Shown: positions 1 to 7,736 of the stretch, in pieces
Position numbering within the stretch: position 1 is the first letter of the stretch
Layout of the letters: each line of letters opens with the position of its first letter
Source of the DNA: Roseomonas sp.
GTDB taxonomy: Bacteria > Pseudomonadota > Alphaproteobacteria > Acetobacterales > Acetobacteraceae
DNA length: 64,000 bases
Direction of reading: 5' to 3'
Assembly (NCBI GenBank): GCA_020249145.1
Contig: JADCGF010000024.1
Span: 1-64,000, forward strand
The notes under the pieces: model-generated
Seen by the model: the letters and a program-made list of their open reading frames with translations, nothing else
Database searches by the model: none
What the model was told of the DNA's origin: nothing
Translations under genes and position numbers: made by a program

Positions 1-133
1 CCCGGACTCCGTCCCAAGCGTATCGGCAGGGCCAAAAAATCACTGAAAATGGTTGTATTCAGGCGAAAGCAGCGTTGAAAACATGCGCGCGCGGCAAAAT
101 CGCGATACTCAATGGTAGCTTTTCAGCAGCCTG

Positions 134-153
134 CTAGAGCGATCCCGTGAACG
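134..153. repeat. Partial copy of the palindromic repeat seen at 49187-49290
   Basis: The 13 bases CTAGAGCGATCCC are identical to the reverse complement of the right end of the larger repeat near 49.28 kb, and a GTGAACG follows here as part of a similar palindrome. It lies in the gene-free left edge of the window (1-199), downstream of the minus-strand metallo-hydrolase gene. I see no gene in that edge. Only one end of the element is recognisable, so this may be a degraded copy or chance. Confidence 0.4.
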
Positions 154-199
154 AATGTGAACGCAACATACCCTAAGCGTTGTCAGGCACCCGGCTTGT

Positions 200-994
200 T
201 CAATCCTTCGGCGGCAGATGGAGCGCCACAACCTCGCCCCCCTGCCCCGGCACTTGCGGAAAGCGCCGCCGCACATCCGGGTCATGCCCTGGAATGACAC
301 GGCTATCATCGCCCCCCGCCAGCTTCTTCGCCGCGCGCCAGCCCGCCGCCATCGCCCCCAAATCGTAAATGATCGGGAAGGGATTGCCGCTCAGTGCATT
401 CGCATAGAAATGCATGGCGTCTGAGGCCAGCACCACCGGCCCACGTGCCGTTTCAACGCGCACCACTTGCAAGCCATCCGAATGCCCACCGACGCGATGC
501 ACGGAAACGCCCGCCGCCACCTCGCCGTCACCATCATGGAACACGACGCGATCCGCATAAAGCGCCTTCACCATGGCGACCACATGAGCGGCTTCGAAGG
601 GCAGGCGGATGGCGTGCACGCACATATGCCGGCCGGTTGCGAAATGCATTTCGCGTTCCTGCAAATGGAACTTCGCACCGGGGAACATGCCAAGCGAACC
701 CGCGTGATCATAATGCAAATGCGTGATGATCACGTCTGATACCTTGGCGGCATCCGTGCCCATGGCCTTCAGGCTATCGCGCACATTGCGCGCGATAGTG
801 CGGCCTCTGCCAGCAGCCGTTTCCTCATCAAAGCCAGTATCCACCACGATTTCCTGCCCATCCGGCGCACGCAGCAACCAGATGAAGTAATCAAGCGGCA
901 TCGCTTCATGCGCATCGGGCACGGGCAGCAGAAAATTCGTCTGCGCCGTGCGTTCATGCCGCCCATAGCGGATGGCATAGACTTCCCAATTCAT
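200..994 (-). CDS. Metallo-beta-lactamase-fold hydrolase, N-acyl-homoserine-lactonase-like
   Basis: This 264-residue protein is a metallo-beta-lactamase-fold hydrolase. The zinc-binding HLHYDH motif sits at residues 92-97, followed by the DHAG run usual for the family. Lactonases of this family open homoserine lactones, but the fold covers many esters and lactones, so the substrate is not fixed by sequence. No signal peptide is seen, so it is probably cytoplasmic. Its ATG overlaps the stop of the upstream dehydrogenase gene by four bases (ATGA), which implies translational coupling. With that dehydrogenase and a carboxymuconolactone-decarboxylase-like protein it forms a compact three-gene unit, which favours a catabolic lactone over quorum quenching. 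That role is inference. Confidence 0.8.
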   Translation of the reverse strand: MNWEVYAIRYGRHERTAQTNFLLPVPDAHEAMPLDYFIWLLRAPDGQEIVVDTGFDEETAAGRGRTIARNVRDSLKAMGTDAAKVSDVIITHLHYDHAGSLGMFPGAKFHLQEREMHFATGRHMCVHAIRLPFEAAHVVAMVKALYADRVVFHDGDGEVAAGVSVHRVGGHSDGLQVVRVETARGPVVLASDAMHFYANALSGNPFPIIYDLGAMAAGWRAAKKLAGGDDSRVIPGHDPDVRRRFPQVPGQGGEVVALHLPPKD

Positions 995-1899
995 GATTCC
1001 TTGTTCCCCCCAAGTACCGTGCCGGTCATTTGTTCCAGCATTTTCGCGAGTGCGGTGTGGTCAACACCCGGGCCAAGTGATGTTGATGCGGCAAGCCACA
1101 TCTCCCGACACAAGGCTGAGAATGGCGCGGGCGTTGTTGTCTCTCGTCCCACTTCAAGGGCGATGGACAGATCCTTCACCATCAGATCAAGCCCAAACCC
1201 AGCATCGAAGCGCCGGGAAAGCACATATTCCTTGAACTTCTTCTGCGTGGAATTATTCATGCCGGAACTGGCATTCAACACATCTACCATCGTCGTCGGA
1301 TCAAGCCCGAAGCGCTGGCCGATCAGCAAGGCTTCAATGCCGATCAGATAACCGCCAGCCGAGACCAAGTTATTCAGCGCCTTCATCGCCTGACCGGCGC
1401 CGATATTGCCGCAGCGATAGACGGATGTGCCCATCGCCTTCAGCACGGGCTCTGCCCGATCAATCTCTGCTGCCGGGCCGCCCACCATAATGGCAAGCTG
1501 GCCCGATTTAGCGCGCGGCACGCCACCCGAAACTGGGCAATCAATCATCGCAACACCATGGCCCGCCAGCATCGCCGCGATTTCCCGCGTGCGGCCTGGC
1601 TGGCCAGAGGTCATGTCAATCACCAGCATGCCAGGCTTGAGCGATGGCAGCATGGCTTCCACCGCCTCCCCAACCTGCTTGCTGGTGGGGACAATCATCA
1701 CCACGCAATCGGCGTCGGCGGCGGCCTCTGCCGGCGTTGCAGCGGCTTTCGCACCGGTTTCCGAGGCGAAGGATGCGGCGCGGCCAGGCACCACATCGCA
1801 TACCGTCACGTCAAAGCCGGCCTTCACCAGATTGGCCGCCATGGGCCAACCCATATTGCCGATGCCGGCGAAGGCGATGCGCTTAAGTGCAGCCGACAT
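991..1899 (-). CDS. NAD(P)-dependent beta-hydroxyacid dehydrogenase (3-hydroxyisobutyrate dehydrogenase family)
   Basis: This protein of about 302 residues oxidises a beta-hydroxy acid or reduces the matching semialdehyde with NAD(P). The N-terminal Rossmann motif GIGNMG is at about residues 12-17. The substrate-binding DCPVSGG is near residue 120 and the catalytic lysine lies in QAMKALNN near residue 173. The ATG at 1899 shares one base with the stop of the upstream gene (TGATG) and has a GGGAAG ribosome site; a GTG one codon upstream is an alternative. The length is normal for the family. The substrate is not decided by the sequence, and the protein differs clearly from the threonate-dehydrogenase-like homologue at 9.1 kb. 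Confidence 0.85.
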   Translation of the reverse strand: MSAALKRIAFAGIGNMGWPMAANLVKAGFDVTVCDVVPGRAASFASETGAKAAATPAEAAADADCVVMIVPTSKQVGEAVEAMLPSLKPGMLVIDMTSGQPGRTREIAAMLAGHGVAMIDCPVSGGVPRAKSGQLAIMVGGPAAEIDRAEPVLKAMGTSVYRCGNIGAGQAMKALNNLVSAGGYLIGIEALLIGQRFGLDPTTMVDVLNASSGMNNSTQKKFKEYVLSRRFDAGFGLDLMVKDLSIALEVGRETTTPAPFSALCREMWLAASTSLGPGVDHTALAKMLEQMTGTVLGGNKES

Positions 1900-2297
1900 C
1901 ACTTCTTCCCCGGAATGGCGCCTTCGGCGATCAATACTTCATGCGCGGCCTTGAAGGCATCAAGCCCGGCGGGGATGCCGCAATAGGCCGTGGCATGCAG
2001 CAAAGTGGCTTTGATTTCATCCACGGTGACGCCGTTATTCAGCGCGCCCTTCACATGCAGTTTCACTTCCGGGATTTTGCCGAGTGCCGTCAGCATCGCC
2101 AGATTCAGCAGAGAACGCGTCTTGCGGTCCAGCGTTGGGTCGCCCCAGGCCCAGCCCCAGGCCCAGGCGGTGGTGGCGCGCTGGAAGGACATCATGAATT
2201 CATCGGCCTTCGCCATGGACGAATCCACATATTCCGGGCCCAATACCGCACGGCGGATGGGTAAACCTTTATCGAACAGCGCCTGATCGTCGGACAT
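1899..2297 (-). CDS. Carboxymuconolactone decarboxylase family protein
   Basis: This 132-residue protein matches the PcaC / carboxymuconolactone decarboxylase family in length and pattern (VLGPEYVDSS near the start, LNLAMLTALGK in the core, HATAYCGIPAGLDAF near the end). PcaC removes CO2 from 4-carboxymuconolactone in the protocatechuate branch of the beta-ketoadipate pathway, but no other pca gene is present here, so the real substrate may be another lactone. The ATG at 2297 is chosen because a GGAG ribosome site lies seven bases upstream; an ATG 15 bases earlier overlaps that site. The next gene starts within its stop codon. Confidence 0.82.
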   Translation of the reverse strand: MSDDQALFDKGLPIRRAVLGPEYVDSSMAKADEFMMSFQRATTAWAWGWAWGDPTLDRKTRSLLNLAMLTALGKIPEVKLHVKGALNNGVTVDEIKATLLHATAYCGIPAGLDAFKAAHEVLIAEGAIPGKK

Positions 2298-2377
2298 CTT
2301 ATGCTCCTTCATGGATTGGATGGGGCAGGCTGGCGTGGTGGCGCCATGCGGTCAACCGGGGGCGGGTTGCGCGAAAG

Positions 2378-2968
2378 CTATTCCGCTTCTTCCGGCTGAT
2401 ACCAAGGCCAGCGCTGCTTCACGACCGGGCTATCCGGCGCATAGGCGATGCAGGTGCCAATCAATGCCGGCCCGACCTTTTTCTCATCCACCACCTCTCC
2501 GGCGGCGCGCCGCGCTTCGGCCTGTTCGCGTTCCCGCTGGCGGCGCACGGGGTAAAGCGTTTGGAAGGCAACCGTGCCCATTTGGCCGATCACCTCGCGC
2601 AAATGCGTGCAGCCATGGATGCCACCGACCCGTTCATTCACTGCGCGCACAAAGCCAGGCCCGATCTTGAGGCCCGCGAGGCGCGCGAAATTGGGCGCCG
2701 CCGCCGGGCAGACATCATAGGGCGTGAAATCGGATGCGGCTTCGCAGGACAGCACCTCAAAATCCTCCGTGATGGTCATGCGGATCCACATGCCATGCAA
2801 AGCCTCACCAGGTTCAATCCAGCCGCGGCCTTCATTGTTGAAGCCGTAGCTTTTGGTATCCACCAGATGGGCTTCGATATCGAAAAGCCCGTCCTTGCGT
2901 TGATAGCCGCGCAATTGGATGTCGCGCAGATGGAGCAGATTACGCTCGACGGGTTCAGAAAGCGGCAT
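2378..2968 (-). CDS. DUF2889 domain-containing protein
   Basis: This 196-residue cytoplasmic protein fits the DUF2889 family over its whole length, with RNLLHLRDIQLRGYQRKDG at the start and GIHGCTHLREVIGQMGT in the middle. The family has no established function. The conserved Cys and His residues of the GCTHL motif could bind a metal, but this is only suggested. It has gaps of about 65-80 bases on each side within a run of minus-strand catabolic genes, so it may share the uronate operon's transcript or start its own. The C-terminal 50 residues are charged and may be a flexible tail. Confidence 0.7.
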   Translation of the reverse strand: MPLSEPVERNLLHLRDIQLRGYQRKDGLFDIEAHLVDTKSYGFNNEGRGWIEPGEALHGMWIRMTITEDFEVLSCEAASDFTPYDVCPAAAPNFARLAGLKIGPGFVRAVNERVGGIHGCTHLREVIGQMGTVAFQTLYPVRRQREREQAEARRAAGEVVDEKKVGPALIGTCIAYAPDSPVVKQRWPWYQPEEAE

Positions 2969-3033
2969 GGGTCAATATCCAGTTACGCTGCAATGCGAGA
3001 GCCTTCTGCCATGATGCGCGCATCAGGGCCAGA

Positions 3034-3855
3034 TCAGGCGGCGGTTAGGCGTATTGTGCCGTATAAGGTTTGGTCCATTGCCAGCAGCCGCATGGGTGCC
3101 GCAGCGCCAAGCGCCGGGCAGTTGGGCGCATCGGGCATGTGGCTGACGGGTTCCACGCAGATCACGGGCTGGGTGGGTGGCGCATAGACCTGAACGCCTG
3201 CGGCGAAATCGCCTGTGGCGGTGAGGGTGATGGTGCCAGCGGGTGTAACGAGGCGCGCAACGCCATCCCAGCCGGCAAAGAAATTGTCGAGTCCGATCAG
3301 CCCAGCCTCATCAGCTGCGATGCCGGTGCAGGGTGTGACGTTTTCCGGCAACCCGCGCATATTGTGATTGGCGCGCTGCGTGGCGTTCAGATGCAGCGAT
3401 GTCGCAGCGCTGCGGGTGAACCAGGGGTGCCAGCCCATGCCATAGGGCGCGGGTGCTGCGCCTTCATGTCGCAAGATCATCTCCATTAGGACGCCATGGA
3501 CATCAAGCAAAACCGTAAGCCTCGCCGTGTAGTCGAAAGGCGCGAAGGTCAGTTGTTGTTGCAGAACCACCTGATCCGACGCAGCGTTTACCAATTCCCA
3601 GGGCCGATCACGCGCCAGCCCGTGAATGGCGGTGCCTTCCTCTGCGCGATTGATCGGCATAGCGAGTCCTGCGATGCGCCCGCCATCCAGCCGATTAGCC
3701 CAGGGCAGCATCCAGAAGGCGCCATAGCTGCCCGGATGGCGCGCACCCTCAGGCTTTGGGACCAGCACATCATGCCCATGCCACTGCAGGCTTGAAAAAG
3801 CCGCGCCCTGTTCCGGGCAGATCAGCGCCTGCCAATCACCATGATGCAGCTTCAT
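3034..3855 (-). CDS. Aldose 1-epimerase family protein (mutarotase)
   Basis: This 273-residue protein has the galactose-mutarotase fold signature: WMLPWANRL near residue 50, a histidine in AIHGLARDR, and WHPWFTR near the middle. Such enzymes interconvert the alpha and beta anomers of a sugar. Its start overlaps the stop of the uronate dehydrogenase gene (ATGA), so the two are translated together. Uronate dehydrogenase acts on one cyclic anomer, so a mutarotase for galacturonate or glucuronate in the same operon makes chemical sense. This substrate is inferred from context; the family is known mainly for neutral aldoses and sugar phosphates. Confidence 0.8.
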   Translation of the reverse strand: MKLHHGDWQALICPEQGAAFSSLQWHGHDVLVPKPEGARHPGSYGAFWMLPWANRLDGGRIAGLAMPINRAEEGTAIHGLARDRPWELVNAASDQVVLQQQLTFAPFDYTARLTVLLDVHGVLMEMILRHEGAAPAPYGMGWHPWFTRSAATSLHLNATQRANHNMRGLPENVTPCTGIAADEAGLIGLDNFFAGWDGVARLVTPAGTITLTATGDFAAGVQVYAPPTQPVICVEPVSHMPDAPNCPALGAAAPMRLLAMDQTLYGTIRLTAA

Positions 3856-4691
3856 TCCGGCGCGAAGTGATCCCGCGGTGATGGCGCGCTGCGGGAATAC
3901 TCAATGGCGGTATAGGCGCCGCCCTGGTAGCGTTCTGAAACCGGATCGGACGTAATGCCTTCAAGCTCGGCGCGCCAGATTTCGGCATTGTCTTGCGGCA
4001 CCCAGCCGATGCGTGCGCGGTGATCCTCTCCCCAATAGCCGGTCGGGTTGTTGGATTGACCCCAAATCACCGCATGACCGACTTTCTCGGCCAGGACGCA
4101 GCATTCAATCAAGCGCGTAAGATCAGGATAGGACAACCAGGTGGACAGCATACGCCGATCAAGCGGCTTCGGCTGGCAGGAACCGATGCGGAGGTTGATG
4201 TTCTCAACCCCATGCTTGTCCCAATACATCCGCCCCATCATCTCGCCATAGACTTTAGAGATTCCGTAATAGCCATCGGGGCGGAACGCACAATCCGCAT
4301 CCAGCTTCGCATCATTGCCGCGCGGGCGTTCATGAAAGCCGATGGTGTGATTAGAACTGGCGAAAATCACACGCGCGCCTTCGCGCCGTGCGGCTTCATA
4401 CACGTGATAAAGCCCGAGCAGATTGGGGCCGAGGATTTCCTCAAACGGGCGCTCCACACTCACACCGCCAAAATGCAGAATGGCGCCGCAGCCTTCCGCC
4501 TGACGCAGCAACGCCACGCCATCATTCAAATCCGCCTGCACAAAGCGCGCGGATGGCGGCAGCGCATCCGGGAAGGGCGCGATATCCGTCAGGCGCAAAG
4601 CCCAGCCAAGCGCACCCAGGCTTTGCGTCAGGTGACGCCCAAGCGCGCCGGAAGCGCCGGTCAGCAATATAGGTTTCGCGGGCGCATTCAT
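3852..4691 (-). CDS. udh: Uronate dehydrogenase (NAD-dependent)
   Basis: This 279-residue short-chain epimerase/dehydratase-fold enzyme oxidises D-galacturonate or D-glucuronate to the aldaro-lactone, the first step of oxidative uronate degradation. It has GASGALGRH near residue 11 for NAD, SSNHTIGFHERP near 110, the catalytic YGISK pair near 135, and RIGSCQPKP. These blocks closely match recognised bacterial Udh enzymes, including the SSNHTIG and RMLSTW blocks. The ATG at 4691 is chosen over two upstream ATGs because GGAGG lies nine bases before it, inside the end of dctM. It sits between the TRAP importer and a mutarotase. Confidence 0.87.
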   Translation of the reverse strand: MNAPAKPILLTGASGALGRHLTQSLGALGWALRLTDIAPFPDALPPSARFVQADLNDGVALLRQAEGCGAILHFGGVSVERPFEEILGPNLLGLYHVYEAARREGARVIFASSNHTIGFHERPRGNDAKLDADCAFRPDGYYGISKVYGEMMGRMYWDKHGVENINLRIGSCQPKPLDRRMLSTWLSYPDLTRLIECCVLAEKVGHAVIWGQSNNPTGYWGEDHRARIGWVPQDNAEIWRAELEGITSDPVSERYQGGAYTAIEYSRSAPSPRDHFAPE

Positions 4692-4695
4692 GGCG

Positions 4696-5994
4696 TCAGC
4701 CTCCATAGCCAAGCAGCAGGCGCGGCAGTGTCAGCGACATGGCCGGCCAATAGGTGGTGAGCACCAGCGCAAGCAATATGGCGCCGTAAAAAGGCCAGAT
4801 GGTGCGCATGACCTGTTCCATGGGTATTCGGCCGATGGCGCAACCCACAAACAACACAGCGCCCACCGGCGGCGTGGTGAGCCCGAGGCCAAGATTCATC
4901 ATCATCACCATGCCGAATTGCACAGGATCAACGCCAATCGCGGTAACCACAGGCAGGAAAATTGGCGTCGTGATAAGGATCAACGCCGCCATATCCATCA
5001 CGCAGCCAAGCAACAGCAAACAGACATTGATCATCAACAGGATCACGATGGGGTTGGCGCTGATGGCAAGCATGCCATCCGTCAGCAATTCCGGCAGGCG
5101 ATACATGGCCAGCAGCCAAGCGAAAGCCGTTGCCGTGCCAACCAGCAGAAACACGACCGAGGTAGTGCGCACACTGGCCTTCACCGCAGTAACAAAATCT
5201 GGCCAGGAAAGATTGCGATACACCAGCAATGTGACCACCAGCGCCCAGATCGCGCCAAAGGCAGCGCTTTCCGTCACGGTGAAAACGCCCGACAGCACAC
5301 CGCCCAGAATGATCACGGCGGTCAGCAACCCCGGCAGCGCATCAATTAAGGTCCAGAACAAATGCCGGAACCCCGCCCAACCTTCTGAAGGATAGCCGCG
5401 CCGCACCGCCATGACATAGGCCGCGATGCCAAGGAAAAGGCACATGACAATACCGGGCACAATGCCCGCGATGAACAAGGCGCTCACGGAAATGCCACCA
5501 CCCGCCGCGAGCGAGTAGAGAATCATATTGTGGCTGGGCGGAATCAGAATGCCCGCAATGCTGCTGGTGACGGTGAGCGAGACAGCGTAATCCACCCCAT
5601 ACCCCTTGGCCTTCATCGCCGGGATCAGGATGGTGCCGGTGGCGGAAGTATCCGCAACCGCTGAACCTGAAATGCCACCAAACAGCATGGAGGTTGAAAC
5701 ATCCACCATCCCCAAGCCGCCACGCATCCAGCCAACGCAAGCGGAAGCAAGCGCGATCAAGCGGCGCGCAATGCCGCCATGGAGCATGATCTCGCCCGCG
5801 AAAATGAAAAAGGGAATGGCGAGTAGGGAGAAGATGCTCATGCCACTCGCCATTTGCTGGAAGACAACGGCGGGGTTCAGCCCTTCATAAATGAAGCCGG
5901 CCAAGGCGGCGATGCCAAGGCAGAAGGCGACCGGCACCCCGGCCATGACACTTAGCGCGAATACCGCGAAGATCAGAAGAAGGCCGGGTTCCAT
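4696..5994 (-). CDS. dctM: TRAP transporter large permease, DctM type
   Basis: This inner-membrane protein of 432 residues is the large transport subunit of a tripartite ATP-independent periplasmic importer driven by the sodium or proton gradient. It has about twelve hydrophobic segments and the family pattern MLFGGISGSAVADTSATG near residue 125 and IPPSHNMILYS near 155. The ATG at 5994 begins four bases after the dctQ stop. The open frame continues upstream but those residues do not look like DctM and overlap dctQ. Together with dctP, dctQ and udh it should import an uronate. This substrate is inferred from the neighbours. Confidence 0.92.
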   Translation of the reverse strand: MEPGLLLIFAVFALSVMAGVPVAFCLGIAALAGFIYEGLNPAVVFQQMASGMSIFSLLAIPFFIFAGEIMLHGGIARRLIALASACVGWMRGGLGMVDVSTSMLFGGISGSAVADTSATGTILIPAMKAKGYGVDYAVSLTVTSSIAGILIPPSHNMILYSLAAGGGISVSALFIAGIVPGIVMCLFLGIAAYVMAVRRGYPSEGWAGFRHLFWTLIDALPGLLTAVIILGGVLSGVFTVTESAAFGAIWALVVTLLVYRNLSWPDFVTAVKASVRTTSVVFLLVGTATAFAWLLAMYRLPELLTDGMLAISANPIVILLMINVCLLLLGCVMDMAALILITTPIFLPVVTAIGVDPVQFGMVMMMNLGLGLTTPPVGAVLFVGCAIGRIPMEQVMRTIWPFYGAILLALVLTTYWPAMSLTLPRLLLGYGG

Positions 5995-5998
5995 CTGC

Positions 5999-6559
5999 CT
6001 ATTGCAAAAATGCTGCGGCGGGGCCGCGTTTTTCCGGCGCTTCGGGCACGAAGATATCGCGCAACACCTGCTCCACGGCGAAAAGTGCCACCAACGCCCC
6101 ACCCAGCACCATCGGCGCATAGGTCCAGCCCTGGCTGATGCCAAGCAAGGGGATACGGAAATTCCGTACCATTTCCACCAATTCCCAGGACCAGATCGCC
6201 ATGCCAAGGCCAAAGGCGCCGACCAGCGCATCGCAGCCAAGGGCCATCCAGCGCTGCAAGGCACCCGGCAGGGCTTCGCGCAAGCCAAGCACGGAAAGAT
6301 GAAAGCGTTCCCTTACACCCACCGCCGCCACTGGCATGGCGATGCACAGAATGGCGAGTGTCGCGCCGCGTTCGATCCAGGTTGGCGTATCATTCAGCAC
6401 ATAACGGCCAAAGACCAGCCAGCCCATCATCACCACCAACGCGACCAAGGCCGTGCCGGCCAGCGCGATGGTCACGCCGGCCAGCACATCCAAGACGCGC
6501 GCAAAAACCGCGAGCGGCGCGGGCAAATCACCGCGCCGCCGCGTTTCTTCAAGGCTCAC
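5999..6559 (-). CDS. dctQ: TRAP transporter small permease, DctQ type
   Basis: This 186-residue inner-membrane protein has four predicted membrane helices and the DctQ pattern GWLVFGRYVLNDTPTWIER near residue 50. It helps couple the periplasmic binding protein to the large permease. Translation begins at a GTG that overlaps the dctP stop (GTGA), so it is coupled to dctP. About 20 N-terminal residues are charged and precede the first helix. Its position between dctP and dctM is the standard TRAP order. Confidence 0.88.
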   Translation of the reverse strand: MSLEETRRRGDLPAPLAVFARVLDVLAGVTIALAGTALVALVVMMGWLVFGRYVLNDTPTWIERGATLAILCIAMPVAAVGVRERFHLSVLGLREALPGALQRWMALGCDALVGAFGLGMAIWSWELVEMVRNFRIPLLGISQGWTYAPMVLGGALVALFAVEQVLRDIFVPEAPEKRGPAAAFLQ

Positions 6560-7557
6560 CGCGTTTCACGTATGCGCTTGAGTAGATCCGCCATGCGCGG
6601 CGCCGAGGCATATTTGGCATAGACGGGTTCCATCAGCGCCTGCCAGGGGCCGCGATCCGCAACCTCAATCACCGTGGCACCGCCCGCAATCACACGATCA
6701 CGAGAGGATTTTTCGCGCTCTGCCCAAAGCTGGCGTTGCAGCACGGCACTTTCCCGCGCCGCATCGCGCAGAATGGCGCGCTCAGCCTCATTCAAACGCT
6801 GCCAGCGTTGGCGGCTGACCACGAGCACTTCTGGCACATTGGAATGTTCCGTGGTGGTGTAGAATTTCGCCACTTCGAAATGTCGCGTGCTTTCATAGGA
6901 AGGCCAATTGTTTTCCGCGCCATCAATCACGCCGGATTGCAGGCTGGTAAAGACCTCACCAAAGGGCAGCGGCGTTGGGTTGGCACCCATGGCGCGCATG
7001 ATGTCAATCCAAAGGTCTGAGGTCTGCACACGGATTTTCATGCCCCGCACATCGGCGGGTGTGCGCACCGGGCGCACCGTATAAAGGCTGCGCGCCCCCG
7101 CATCATACCAGGCAAGAGTGATGAGCCCGATCGCTTCCAGATCGCGCGCGATATCCTCCCCAATCGCGCCATCCACAACGCGGTGGCTATGGCCGACATC
7201 GCGGAACAGGAAGGGCAGAGTCAGAATGGCAGTGGAAGGTGCCAAATTGTTCAAAGGCGACAGATTGAAATTGGCGAAATCAATCGTGCCAAGGCGCATC
7301 TGCTGAATGGCTTCATCCTGCTGGCCAAGCTGCGCGGAATGGAAGGTGCGCAGGCGAATGCGGTTATTGGTGCGCTGGCCGACCAGTTCCGCAAAGCGAT
7401 CCATGCCGCGGCCATTGGGATAATCAGCGGCGTGGATATTCCAGCCGCGCCATTCCTGCGCCGAAACCTGCGCCGGCGCGAAAGCCATGAGCGAAAGCGC
7501 AGCCGCGGCCACGGCACCAAGCAAGCCGCCGCGACGGGGTTTTGAGAGCAAGGACAT
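6556..7557 (-). CDS. dctP: TRAP transporter periplasmic substrate-binding protein, DctP type
   Basis: This 333-residue protein starts with a Sec signal peptide that probably ends near residue 33 (hydrophobic core LLGAVAAAALSLMAF, then AQVSAQ). The mature part is a DctP family receptor: GMKIRVQTSDLW near residue 180 carries the arginine that usually grips the ligand carboxylate, followed by GVIDGAENNWPSY. A strong GGAGGAGA ribosome site precedes the ATG. It is the first gene of the importer, udh and mutarotase operon, so an uronic acid is the expected ligand. The promoter must lie in the 179-base gap shared with the divergent amidase gene. Confidence 0.92.
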   Translation of the reverse strand: MSLLSKPRRGGLLGAVAAAALSLMAFAPAQVSAQEWRGWNIHAADYPNGRGMDRFAELVGQRTNNRIRLRTFHSAQLGQQDEAIQQMRLGTIDFANFNLSPLNNLAPSTAILTLPFLFRDVGHSHRVVDGAIGEDIARDLEAIGLITLAWYDAGARSLYTVRPVRTPADVRGMKIRVQTSDLWIDIMRAMGANPTPLPFGEVFTSLQSGVIDGAENNWPSYESTRHFEVAKFYTTTEHSNVPEVLVVSRQRWQRLNEAERAILRDAARESAVLQRQLWAEREKSSRDRVIAGGATVIEVADRGPWQALMEPVYAKYASAPRMADLLKRIRETR

Positions 7558-7736
7558 GATGTCTCCTCCAGCCGGGCGGTCCTGGCCGCCCTGTTATTGG
7601 GTGTGAATGGCTGATCCTGACCGGATGGGCGCGCGCCCGTCAATGCAAAAGGGCTCCAACTGGGTAAGGATTGGCCTTGGCCGCGCTTCCGGCCATGATT
7701 TCCGCCGCAACCCTTCTCAACACCGGATACCGCCCC

